Assembly: GCF_012489685.1 (NCBI RefSeq)
Contig: NC_080046.1
Location: 26,294,223 to 26,358,222 of the forward strand
DNA from: Lotus japonicus
Lineage: Eukaryota > Streptophyta > Magnoliopsida > Fabales > Fabaceae
Direction: 5' to 3'
Length of the DNA stretch: 64,000 nucleotides
Shown: in pieces, positions 1 through 9,824 of the stretch
How positions within the stretch are numbered: the stretch's first letter is position 1
Layout: every line of letters begins with the position of its first letter
Position numbers and translations under genes: made by a program
The notes under the pieces: model-generated
What the model was told of the DNA's origin: nothing
What the model saw: the letters and a program-made list of their open reading frames with translations, nothing else
Database searches by the model: none

Positions 1-610
1 TCGCCTAACTCTGATTCTTGCATCGTTTTCATTTCCTTTAAACTTAGACCTTCTCTAAGGGGGAGTACCTTGTACTTCAAGCTAAGTTTTTCACACCCCA
101 AGCTTTTTGCTTATGACAAAAAGGGGGAGTAAACCCAGTTTTTGATGTGTAAGATGTGTTAGTGTGATTTATTTTTCTTTTGGAGATTATAAGAGTTCCA
201 CCTTCATGACCATAGATGTGTCACTGGGCAAATACAAGGAATACATTTCACTTCTTCTGAAGTGATTATAAGTTGACTCTGATACCCAAGACTCTGATAC
301 CTTGTCCATGACTCTGATTACTTATGCGCTCTGATTACTCGATTTTCATCTATGTCATAAGTTTTTCACTCTGAACTCTTATATTATTTAGCTCAGAATC
401 TAGACTTTACTAACGTTTTCATCAAGTATTAGATTCAGGGGGAGCTAAGCTCAGAATCAAGCAGTGACTTGAATTCAGAATGAGCAAGATAAACTATTCA
501 CATCAGGATAAGTCTTATTCTATATCTCTAAACTCTGAGTGAATTCAGTTTAATGTTTAAGAATTGTTCATCAAAAATCTTAGTTTTGTCATCATCAAAA
601 AGGGGGAGAT
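1..610 (+). mobile_element. Sirevirus Z, 3' internal non-coding region with repeated polypurine tracts
   Basis: This is the 3' untranslated interior of a Ty1/copia Sirevirus whose coding part lies left of the window. It matches 13371-13976 of element A nearly base for base. It holds four G-rich polypurine tracts (about 57-66, 119-130, 438-446 and 598-610), of which the last abuts the LTR at 611 and is the likely primer for plus-strand synthesis. Multiple tracts upstream of the 3' LTR are a published hallmark of Sireviruses. No ORF is present. Confidence 0.85.
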
Positions 611-1781
611 TGTAAGATCAAGTTTTGATCTAGTAGTACAACTCTATGTTTTGATGATTACAAGTTAACCTTTTGATATGAACAATTGTGGTACTCTAAC
701 GTGTTTTTCTGAGTGTGCTATTTGCAGGTTCTGACCTCAACTCAATCTCACACGAATCAGAAGCACTGTGTATAAAGAGTGACCCAAGCAACGCTTTCGC
801 ATTCACCATGTTCAGTATGAACAGTGGAAAAGCTTCAGAAGTTCTGAAGTTATACAAACTCTGATGTGGACTCAGTCACTAGAAGCTCTGAAGATCCAGA
901 AGTTCTGATAACCAAGAAACACTGAAGGTTCAGATGTTCTGATGGTGTAGAAGACTCTGAAGATCCAAAAGCTGAATAGTGGAAACTCTGAAGTCCAGAA
1001 GCAAGAAACTCTGAAGGCCATGTTCTTCCCTCTGAGTTTAGAATCAGAAGATACAATGGTCAGAGGATCTGTGCTTTCCCTCTGACTCTGATCAACCGGC
1101 TTCACAAGTTCCAATATGAAGCATTCCCCTGATCAGAAGTCTCCTAGGTTTAAAGGTCGCGTCGCTATCCAAGTACAAAAGCAACTGTACCTTCCTGACG
1201 ACCTACCTAACGTTCTCAGCCACAGCAGAAGCTGGATTTTCCAGAACTGCCCTCCAACGGTAGCATTTCCCATGCATCGCTCAACCCTAATCCTTGGAGT
1301 ATATAAAGAGGCTGAAGGCTGAAAGAAACGACTAGAAGCATTCACATACGCAAGACATATCAAAAATCTTCTAAGTTTTCTTTCATCTGAAATTCATTGA
1401 GTTTACTATTAGCTTTTTAGAAGCAAATCTCTTGTAAACAATTCTTTGATAAACAGTTTGTTTAGTTCCTTTAGGAGATCAAGGTTGATCGGATCCTAGA
1501 GAAGACTAAGAGAGTGAATCTTAGTGTGAGCTAAGTCAGTGTAATTGTTAGTCACTTGTAGGTTTCAAGTGCAGTTGTAACTCTTACCTTATTAGTGGAT
1601 TGCCTTCATTCTAAGAAGGAAGAAATCACCTTAACGGGTGGACTGGAGTAGCTTGAGTGATTTATCAAGTGAACCAGGATAAAATCCTTGTGTGCTTTTC
1701 TATCTCTTATCTTTGGCACTTAAGTTCTCGAAAGATTTGTCAAAATCTTTAAGGTGGAAGTTTTATACTGAAAACGTTATT
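611..1781 (+). repeat. Sirevirus Z 3' LTR, right end missing about 35 bp
   Basis: The LTR starts TGTAAGATCAAG directly after a polypurine tract and matches the 3' LTR of A (13977-15182) throughout. It stops at ...aaaacgttatt, whereas the A and B LTRs continue about 35 bp to ...catacctTCA. A TATA-like box (TATATAAA) lies at 1300-1307. A 17-bp palindrome CTTCAGAAGTTCTGAAG lies at 833-849 in the U3 part. Sequence variants place Z closer to A than to B. Short ORFs here occur in every LTR copy and are not considered genes. Confidence 0.9.
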
Positions 1782-2382
1782 AATGTTACTTCATAGCCCG
1801 CCATTGTTGTACTCATTCATCGCCATTTCGTTGTTTGCTGACATGACGCCATTTTTATGTTTCGCCTCGTAGATATATCGCCATTGTCATAACCGTCAAT
1901 CACGTCTTTTCAACTGACGCACGTAATCCTTGTTTTCCGGGATTTCGTCATCATTTGCCATAAATGCGGTTGTGCGTCTCGAGGAGTTACATCTTTTCAG
2001 TTCATGCCTTTTCAAATTTCGAATCCCACGTCTCTTCACGATCTTCCCCCACTCATTCTCTCTCCTCCTTCACCTTCTATAAAAACCCTTTTTTACTTTT
2101 CACTTTTCACTTTTCTGAAACTCTTTCCTGAAAACTTTCTCTGCAGTTCTTCACTTTTCTCTCTTCAAACTCCGGCGAACCTCCCTCGCTCCGGCCGTCG
2201 TCATTGCGCGGTGCTCCCCCATAGCCGACGTCCTCTTTACTCAATCTTGCAGTTCATCCTCCGGTTGGTTCTTCCTCTTTCTTGAAACTCTTCACTTACT
2301 TCTGTTTTCTTCTTGAATCTGTTCCTCTTCTCTCTTTTTTTTCTTTTCTTCTTGAGTCAATTCATCTTCCCTTTTCTTTTTT
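1782..2382 (+). promoter_or_regulatory. Upstream region of the antisense gene of element E, with TATA box at 2078-2085
   Basis: This stretch has no convincing ORF. TATAAAAA at 2078-2085 is followed by a CT-rich leader (about 2110-2380), the usual make-up of a plant promoter and 5' UTR, and then by ATG at 2383. It therefore looks like the promoter of the plus-strand gene inside the minus-strand element E. Start-site position is inferred from the TATA box. Confidence 0.6.
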
Positions 2383-4535
2383 ATGAAACTGCCCCGTATG
2401 TCGTTGCAAAACACCAGCATTTCTTCCCTGGAACTTTCTTCACCCTCTACGGAGGAGGAAGTTCTTGCCCCCACCGTTATCGAGATTCATTCCTCGCCTT
2501 CCACTCACGAGGATTCCGGACCCGCCGGCTCGGTAGATTCCATTCTGTCTTCCAATGGAGACTTGTCCTCGCCCGAATGGCGCTCGAACGCGCATTTGGT
2601 TGAAGATAAATGTCTTTGGCGATCCATCTGGGGCAGCATAGGGAGCATCAACTCGCTTCGAATATCTGCCCAGGGGTTTACCAAGATAAATCCCGCCACT
2701 TCTAATAATGAAGACCTTCAGTTGAATGTTCTTCCATGTGGCGAGGAGGATTGTGTTCTTTTACGCAAAGAGCCGACCGATGAATCGCCCGATTTCTTTT
2801 ATGTTTATGGTTATTTTTTCTTAGACTTGAATTTCAAACTCCCGTTCTCGCCTTTTATATGTCACGTTCTTTCCTTTCTGAACGTGGCGCCTTGTCAACT
2901 TCAACCCAACGCCTGGGGTTTCATCCGCTGCTTTGAAATTCTCTGCGAACACTTGAGTTTCACTCCCACCTACCCCTTGTTTTTCCTTTTTTATAAGTTA
3001 GTCACCACAAAACCAACGTCCGTTAAGTGGGTTCCCCTTTTAGCCCGCAAGAACATGAGCCGATTCACCGACCTAAAAAGCCACTACAAAGTGTGGCAGA
3101 AAAAATACTTCAAAGTTATGGAGTCGCCCGAAATAAAGAACTTGTTCCGGGATTCCGACAATAATCCTCTCTTCCCCTTTTACTGGACAAAAAACCCTCG
3201 CCGAAAAATATCCGTTTCATATGACGCCTTAGATGACTCTGAGCAAGGCATCGCCAATTATCTTCGCACACTACCAGTAATCTCTGGTCATGACTTGATT
3301 GAGGCGTCGAAATCCAACACTTTAAATCAATTTTTTAGTAAGTTTATAATCTTTGTACATAACTTGTTTTTCTTTTTGTTCATGTATCTCGTCTAATTGA
3401 TGCTTTCCATGCAGCTACGATGGGAAAGAGCAAGGTTGACGCAAACCCAATCAAGATGAAGGAATACCTCGCCCAGTCTGCTGCGGCGGCGAAGAAAAGG
3501 GCCGCCGAAACTGAGCAAAAGAAGAAGAACGAAGGTGCTTCGGGCTCTGATAACGTCAGGGTCCCTAAGCGCCAAAAGACCTCAGGCGCTGCTGGTGGCA
3601 AACCTCTTCACCAGTCCACTCTCGATCCAGCCGGTTTGGCTTCCAAAAGTCAACCGGAGAAAAAGAAGGGAAATGAAAATTTCCCGCCACCCCACCAGGA
3701 CTCAAGCATGCTAATCAACCGCCCACCGACTCCATTTAACCAAGCTGGCCCTAGTTCAGCCATTGGTGGCGAGGCTCCACCCCCTTTGCTGAGCTTATCT
3801 GATCCTCGCTTCAATGGGTTGGACTTCATGACCCGCACTTTTGACAACCGGATTCACAAGGATATTTCCGGTCAAGGCCCCCCCAACATTGCTTCTCTGG
3901 CGATTTATCACGCACTCTTTGCCGCCAGCACTGTGGCGGGAATGGCTCAGTGTGTGAAGGAATTGATCTCAGCCAAGAATCGTTTCGAGAAGAAGGCAGC
4001 CGATTATAAGACTGCATATGAGCGAGCCAAGGTTGATGCTGAGACCGCCAACAAGAATCTGAAATCTGCTGAGGAGAAGTGCGCTAAGTTAACTGATGAC
4101 TTGGCGGCCTCTAACCTGCTTCTTCAGAAGACCTAGTCTCTGAAAGAAGCCATCAACGACAAACACACTGCTGCTCAGGCCAAGTGCCAAAAATTGGAGA
4201 AGAAGTATGAACGCCTAAATGCTTCCATTTTAGGGCGCGCCTCTCTCCAATTTGCTCAAGGCTTTCTGGCGGCTAAGGAGCAAATAAGTGTTGTTGAGCC
4301 GGGCTTTGACCTTTCCCGTATTGTGTATATGAAGGACATCAAGGATGGTCAAGTGGTTGGCGATGATGACGTTAGCCTCGACCTCCTTCCTCAATTCGAT
4401 GATGAAAGTGAGCCTGAAGAAGAAGAAGATGGCGGGGATGGAAATGACCAGAACAAGGCTGAGGATCAAGGAAAGGAAGACCCTCAAGCTGTTGCAGGCC
4501 AGGGAAACAGCGCCAACAACGAGAATCTGCCTTGA
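2383..4535 (+). pseudogene. Antisense two-exon gene of element E, gypsy-type transposase (Transposase_28-like) protein with a premature stop
   Basis: Two ORFs join in frame across a 77-bp intron (3338-3414; donor GTAAGT, acceptor TGCAG), giving a 692-codon reading frame from exons 2383-3337 and 3415-4535. Exon 1 holds a block with FYVYGYFFLDLNF, LPFSPF and PNAWGFIRCFE, which I recognise as the putative gypsy-type transposase domain common in plant genomes; its real function is unknown. Exon 2 has a basic start (MGKSK), a long heptad-rich coiled coil (about 3950-4290) and an acidic tail. An in-frame TAG at 4134-4136 (codon 559) breaks it, and the frame then stays open to TGA at 4533-4535. It lies antisense between integrase and the missing 3' LTR, an arrangement known for antisense ORFs in Tat elements. 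ATG 2398 is an alternative start. Confidence 0.7.
3338..3414 (+). other. Intron of the antisense gene of element E
   Basis: The donor reads TTA|GTAAGT and the acceptor CCATGCAG|CT, with a CTAAT branch-like motif near 3393. Removing these 77 bases joins codon 319 (A|CT) in phase with the downstream ORF and skips the stop that would otherwise end exon 1 at 3396. Phase-perfect joining of two ORFs with the same coding character is the evidence; no transcript was examined. Confidence 0.7.
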
Positions 4536-5025
4536 ATTTGTTCTGTTTTTTATTTTATGAAGTCAACATTTTGCTCTGGGCGTTGCCTTTTTGTTTATTG
4601 TTATTTCAAGTCGTGTATGGGCTTCGCCCCTTTCTTACCTTTAATGAAGTCTGTTTGAGTTTATTTGTTGTTACCTTGGGGTTATTACCACACTTTAATG
4701 TTATTTAGGTTTACATACCTTAGCCGATTTTTCGACGAGGCTTGGTTTCTAGTGGCCACTAGAATTGCCAAGGCTTGTAATATTTGGTGGCGATACTTTC
4801 TTATTCCGAAAGGTTCATTCGCGGTAGTATATACCTTGATACGATTTACCTTGCATAAACTCATAATATAAATTAAAAAATAACAATTCTGTTGAAATGA
4901 TCTTTTCATTACTTTTTCATACATGGGAACAATTGTCCCTTCATTATTTACACATGCCGCCTCATTAAAAACCTCTCCAAAGAAAGGAAAAAAGAGTGCG
5001 GCTTCATTCACCTTTGTTGTTTCTT
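4536..5025. other. Non-coding spacer of element E between antisense gene and pol
   Basis: This AT-rich stretch separates two convergent genes: the plus-strand antisense gene ends at 4535 and the minus-strand pol ends at 5026. It probably contains both 3' UTRs. I see no ORF with family resemblance and no repeat. Confidence 0.6.
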
Positions 5026-5300
5026 TTAACTAAAATACTGCTTCAGATGAGAGGCGTTCCATGTTCGTGGAACCTTTTGACCGTTTAGTTGTTCCAACTT
5101 ATAAGCTCCTCCTCCAACGTCGCCTATAATCCTGTAAGGCCCGCCCCAATTGGGCGAAAGTTTGTTGTGCTTGTCAGGTATTGTATATTTTCGGAGCACT
5201 AAGTCTCCTACCCTCATCTTTCTTGGCACTACTTTCGTTGAGAATTTTCTTGCAACCTTCACTTTCCCCGCCTCGTTCCTTATGTGTGCTTCACGTTGTT
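5026..5300 (-). pseudogene. pol: Element E integrase C-terminal end
   Basis: About 90 residues on the minus strand contain VARKF, GDLVLRK, a GPY-type motif (NWGGPYRI) and a terminal WNASHLKQYF, then a stop. This is the usual C-terminal DNA-binding end of Ty3/gypsy integrase outside the chromoviruses; no chromodomain follows. The upstream part of the same protein lies at 15183-15709, and insertion of A between them broke the reading frame. The 5 bp cctca flanks both sides of A. Confidence 0.85.
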
Positions 5301-5305
5301 CCTCA

Positions 5306-5883
5306 TGTAAGATCAAGTTTTGATCTAGTAGTACAACTCTATGTTTTGATGATTACAAGTTAACCTTTTGATATGAACAATTGTGGTACTCTAACGTGTT
5401 TTTCTGAGTGTGCTATTTGCAGGTTCTGACCTCAACTCAATCTCACACGAATCAGAAGCACTGTGTATAAAGAGTGACCCAAGCAACGCTTTCGCATTCA
5501 CCATGTTCAGTATGAACAGTGGAAAAGCTTCAGAAGTTCTGAAGTTATACAAACTCTGATGTGGACTCAGTCACTAGAAGCTCTGAAGATCCAGAAGTTC
5601 TGATAACCAAGAAACACTGAAGGTTCAGATGTTCTGATGGTGTAGAAGACTCTGAAGATCCAGAAGCTGAATAGTGGAAACTCTGAAGTCCAGAAGCAAG
5701 AAACTCTGAAGGTCATGTTCTTCCCTCTGAGTTCAGAATCAGAAGATACAATGGTCAGAGGATCTGTGCTTTCCCTCTGACTCTGATCAACCGGCTTCAC
5801 AAGTTCCAATATGAAGCATTCCCCTGATCAGAAGTCTCCTAGGTTTAAAGGTCGCGTCGCTATCCAAGTACAAAAGCTACTGT
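5306..5883 (+). repeat. Element A 5' LTR, 3' half deleted
   Basis: It matches 13977-14554 of the same element's 3' LTR with few differences. The match stops in CAAAAGC.ACTGT at about 5883, after which the sequence jumps to the gag region corresponding to about 17968 of B. The TATA box, transcription start, end of the LTR and PBS are all lost, so this copy lacks its own normal promoter. Confidence 0.9.
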
Positions 5884-6821
5884 TGAAGAAGCACTTCAAG
5901 ACGAAGAAGAGTCTGATGGTGACATTTGATGAATCAGAGTCAGAGGATGTTGACTCTGATGGTGAAGTCCAAGGACTCATGGCTATTGTCAAAGACAAGG
6001 AAGCAGAGTCAAAGGGAGCTGTTGACTCTGACTCAGAATCAGAAGGAGATCCTAACTCAGACGATGAAAATGAGGTATTCGCTTCTTTCTCTACCTCTGA
6101 ACTGAAACATGCATTGTCTGATATTATGGATAAGTATAACTCCTTATTGTCTAAGCATAAGAAGCTTAAAAAGAACTTATCTGCTGTTTCCAAGACTCCT
6201 TCTGAACATGAGAAAATTATCTCTGATTTGAAAAATGATAATCATGCCTTGATCAATTCTAACTCTGTGCTTAAGAACCAGATTGCTAAGTTAGAAGAAA
6301 TTGTTGCCTGTGATGCCTCTGATTATAGAAATGAATCTAAGTATGAAAAGTCTTTTCAAAGATTCCTAGCTAAAAGCGTGGATAGAAGCTTAATGGCTTC
6401 AATGATCTATGGCGTAAGCAGAAATGGAATGCATGGCATTGGCTATTCTAAACCAATTAGAAATGAGCCCTCTGTGTCTAAAGCTAAATCCTTGTATGAA
6501 TGCTTTGTTCCCTCTCGTACCATATTGCCTGATCCTGTACCTGCTAAAGTCGCTAAAAACCCTCTTAAAAAGGGATCCTTCTCTATGACTAAATATCATG
6601 CAAATATTCCTTTAAAATATCATGTTGAGACACCCAAGGTGATCAGAACCTCTGGGGTAACTAACAAGAGAGGACCCAGAAAGTGGGTACCTAAGGACAA
6701 GATTATCTATGTTGCAGATATCCTTGATAGCTCCACTGAAACACCAATCATGGTATCTGGACAGTGGATGCTCGCGTCACATGACGGGAGAAAGGCGTAT
6801 GTTCCGAGAGCTGAAACTTAA
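5884..6821 (+). pseudogene. gag: Element A gag C-terminal remnant
   Basis: From about 5886 the protein matches residues about 326-636 of the B gag ORF ([19 protein letters not shown] onward): the acidic Ser/Asp/Glu-rich region and heptad-rich coiled coil are kept. The N-terminal UBN2-type capsid domain and the CCHC knuckle are missing. By chance the deletion leaves the gag frame open into the LTR, so an ORF of 336 codons starts inside the LTR at 5811. It ends at 6821 in the same +1-offset overlap with pol that is seen in B. Confidence 0.85.
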
Positions 6822-9381
6822 GCCTGGAGGTGAAGTTGGCTTTGGAGGAAATGAAAAGGGTAAAATTGTTGGTACTGGTACTATTTGTGTAGATAGTAGT
6901 CCATGCATTGATAATGTGTTATTGGTAGACGGCTTAACACATAACTTATTGTCTATAAGTCAATTAGCTGACAAGGGTTATGATGTTATATTCAATCAAA
7001 AGTCCTGCCGGGCTGTAAGTCAGATCGATGGCTCTGTTCTGTTTAACAGCAAGAGGAAGAACAACATCTATAAGATCAGATTATCTGAGTTGGAGGCTCA
7101 TAATGTGAAGTGACTTCTGTCTGTTAATGAAGAGCAGTGGGTATGGCATAGACGGTTAGGGCATGCCAGTATGAGAAAGATTTCTCAGCTGAGCAAGCTA
7201 AACCTTGTCAGGGGCTTACCCAATCTGAAGTTCGCTTCAGACGCTCTTTGTGAAGCATGTCAGAAAGGCAAATTCACAAAAGTCCCTTTCAAGGCAAAGA
7301 ATGTTGTCTCAACCTCAAGGCCGTTGGAACTTCTGCATATCGACCTTTTTGGACCAGTGAAAATTGAGTCTATAGGTGGCAAGAGATATGGGATGGTTAT
7401 CGTTGATGATTATAGCCGCTGGACATGGGTAAAGTTTCTAACCCGCAAGGATGAGTCTCATGCTGTGTTCTCTACCTTCATTGCTCAAGTGCAAAACGAG
7501 AAGGCTTGTAGGATTGTGCGTGTCAGAAGTGACCATGGTGGAGAGTTTGAGAATGACAAGTTTGAGAGTCTGTTTGATTCCTATGGAATTGCACATGATT
7601 TCTCTTGTCCCAGAACTCCTCAACAAAATGGTGTTGTTGAGAGGAAGAACAGAACTCTTCAGGAGATGGCTAGAACCATGCTCCAAGAAACTGGCATGGC
7701 TAAGCACTTTTGGGCAGAGGCAGTAAATACAGCATGTTACATTCAGAACAGAATCTCTGTGAGACCAATTCTGAATAAGACTCCTTATGAATTGTGGAAG
7801 AACATAAAACCCAACATTTCTTATTTTCATCCTTTTGGCTGTGTTTGTTGTGTTCTCAATACTAAGGATAGATTGCATAAATTTGATGCTAAGTCTTCTA
7901 AGTGTCTATTACTCGGTTACTCTGAGAGATCTAAAGGTTTTAGATTTTATAATACTGATGCTAAGACTATTGAAGAATCTATTCATGTTAGATTTGACGA
8001 TAAGCTTGACTCTGACCAGTCAAAGCTAGTTGAAAAGTTTGCAGATTTAAGCATTAATGTTTCTGACAAAGGCAAAGCTCCAGAGGAAGATGAGCCAGAG
8101 GAAGATGAACCAGAGGAAGAAGCTGGTCCCTCTAACTCACAAACTCTGAAGAAGAGCAGAATCACTGCAGCTCACCCTAAGGAATTGATTCTGGGCAACA
8201 AAGACGAACCAGTCAGAACCAGATCTGCCTTCAGACCCTCTGAAGAGACCTTGCTCAGTCTAAAAGGATTGGTGTCCTTAATTGAACCCAAGTCCATAGA
8301 TGAAGCTCTTCAGGACAAGGATTGGATTCTGGCCATGGAAGAAGAACTGAATCAATTTTCCAAGAACGATGTTTGGAGCTTAGTGAAGAAGCCTGAGAGT
8401 GTCCATGTTATTGGAACGAAGTGGGTATTCAGAAACAAGCTGAATGAGAAAGGAGATGTAGTCAGAAACAAGGCAAGGCTAGTTGCTCAAGGCTACAGCC
8501 AGCAGGAAGGAATAGACTACACTGAAACATTTGCTCCAGTAGCAAGACTGGAGGCAATCAGACTGTTGATCTCTTTTTCAGTAAATCACGACATAGTTCT
8601 ACATCAGATGGACGTAAAGAGTGCCTTCCTAAATGGTTATATCTCAGAGGAAGTCTATGTTCATCAACCCCCAGGTTTTGAAGATGAGAAGAAACCAGAC
8701 CATGTGTTCAAATTGAAGAAATCACTCTACGGTCTGAAGCAAGCTCCCAGAGCATGGTATGAGAGACTTAGCTCATTCCTTCTGGAGAATGAGTTTGTAA
8801 GGGGTAAAGTAGATACAACTCTTTTTTGCAAGACTTATAAAGATGATATCTTAATTGTGCAAATTTATGTTGATGATATTATATTTGGTTCTGCTAATCA
8901 ATCTCTATGCAAAGAATTTTCTGAGATGATGCAGGCTGAATTTGAGATGAGTATGATGGGAGAATTAAAGTACTTTCTAGGAATACAAGTTGATCAAACA
9001 CCAGAAGGAACATATATCCATCAGAGCAAGTACACTAAAGAACTTCTGAAGAAGTTCAATATGCTGGAATCTACAGTGGCCAAGACTCCAATGCATCCTA
9101 CATGCATTCTGGAGAATTATCAGATCCTTGAGAGCAATATCCCAATCTATTGTGATAACACTGCTGCAATCTCATTGAGTAAGAATCCTATCTTGCATTC
9201 AAGGGCAAAGCACATTGAGGTAAAGTATCACTTTATTAGAGATTATGTACAGAAGGGCGTACTTCTTCTGAAGTTTGTTGATACTGACCATCAATGGGCA
9301 GATATCTTTACAAAGCCCTTAGCAGAGGATAGATTTAATTTTATTCTGAAAAATCTAAACATGGACTTTTGTCCAGAGTGA
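6709..9381 (+). pseudogene. pol: Element A pol (protease, integrase, RT, partial RNase H) with stop and deletion
   Basis: Domains in order: aspartic protease ([13 protein letters not shown]), GAG-pre-integrase ([10 protein letters not shown]), integrase core ([25 protein letters not shown]), an acidic [10 protein letters not shown] spacer, and Ty1/copia RT ([20 protein letters not shown]). A TGA at 7111-7113 replaces the TGC found in B. An in-frame 432-bp deletion at about 9113, with TGGAG at both breakpoints in B, removes the RT/RNase H link and the RNase H core (DADYAGD, STAEAEY in B). The C-terminal tail (ADIFTKPL) is intact here, unlike in B. The start given is the first ATG of the open frame; true translation would be by frameshift from gag. 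Confidence 0.9.
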
Positions 9382-9824
9382 AGATGGATCAGAACCTCTG
9401 ACTATGATACTTCTTGATCAGAAGATGTCTAGTCCAGAAGGTAACTCAATCAGAGTGTGTGTACCCACTGGTACTGACTCTGAAGCTGAGACAACAACAC
9501 GTGTGTCAGTATTTCTGATGCATAGTTCCTTGTGCCCGTGTGACAGTCTGTTATGATTGCGTGTAGATGTGCTTCTCTCCTGTGTGTGATTTGTGTATTT
9601 ACTGTTACTATCTATCTTTAATTTTCAACCGTTGATCTTAAAGTGCTTTTTTAATCAACAACGGTTATTTGTTAAAACCCACTATACACACACGATCTCT
9701 TTCACTTCCGGTTTTTACTCTCGCTCTCTCTGCTTTTCAAAAACCGCTTTTCTCGATTTCTCTCTCGATCTCTCTTCATCTTCCAACCTTCATCTTCTAC
9801 CTCAAACCTTCAACTGCTTCAAAG
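9382..9824 (+). other. Element A pol-env spacer with CT-rich leader
   Basis: The 443 bp between the pol stop and the envelope-like ATG contain no conserved frame. The last 150 bp are CT-rich like a plant 5' UTR. Indels relative to B shift the reading frame in this leader, so an ORF that appears to extend upstream of 9825 is not conserved. How the env-like message is made (splicing, internal start or readthrough) cannot be read from the sequence. Confidence 0.6.

Noticed and set aside
833..860. Possible heat-shock element in the Sirevirus LTR (TTC/GAA alternation)
   Set aside because: The TTC and GAA modules are one base apart, not two as in a heat-shock element; it is better described as a palindrome.
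850..1363. Overlapping ORFs of 68-80 codons on both strands in the Sirevirus LTR
   Set aside because: The same ORFs recur in each LTR copy and overlap each other antisense; they have no family resemblance and follow the CTCTGAAG repeats.
9669..9824. Upstream extension of the envelope-like ORF in A (and 22184-22339 in B)
   Set aside because: Indels between A and B change the frame in this leader, so the translated sequence there is not conserved.
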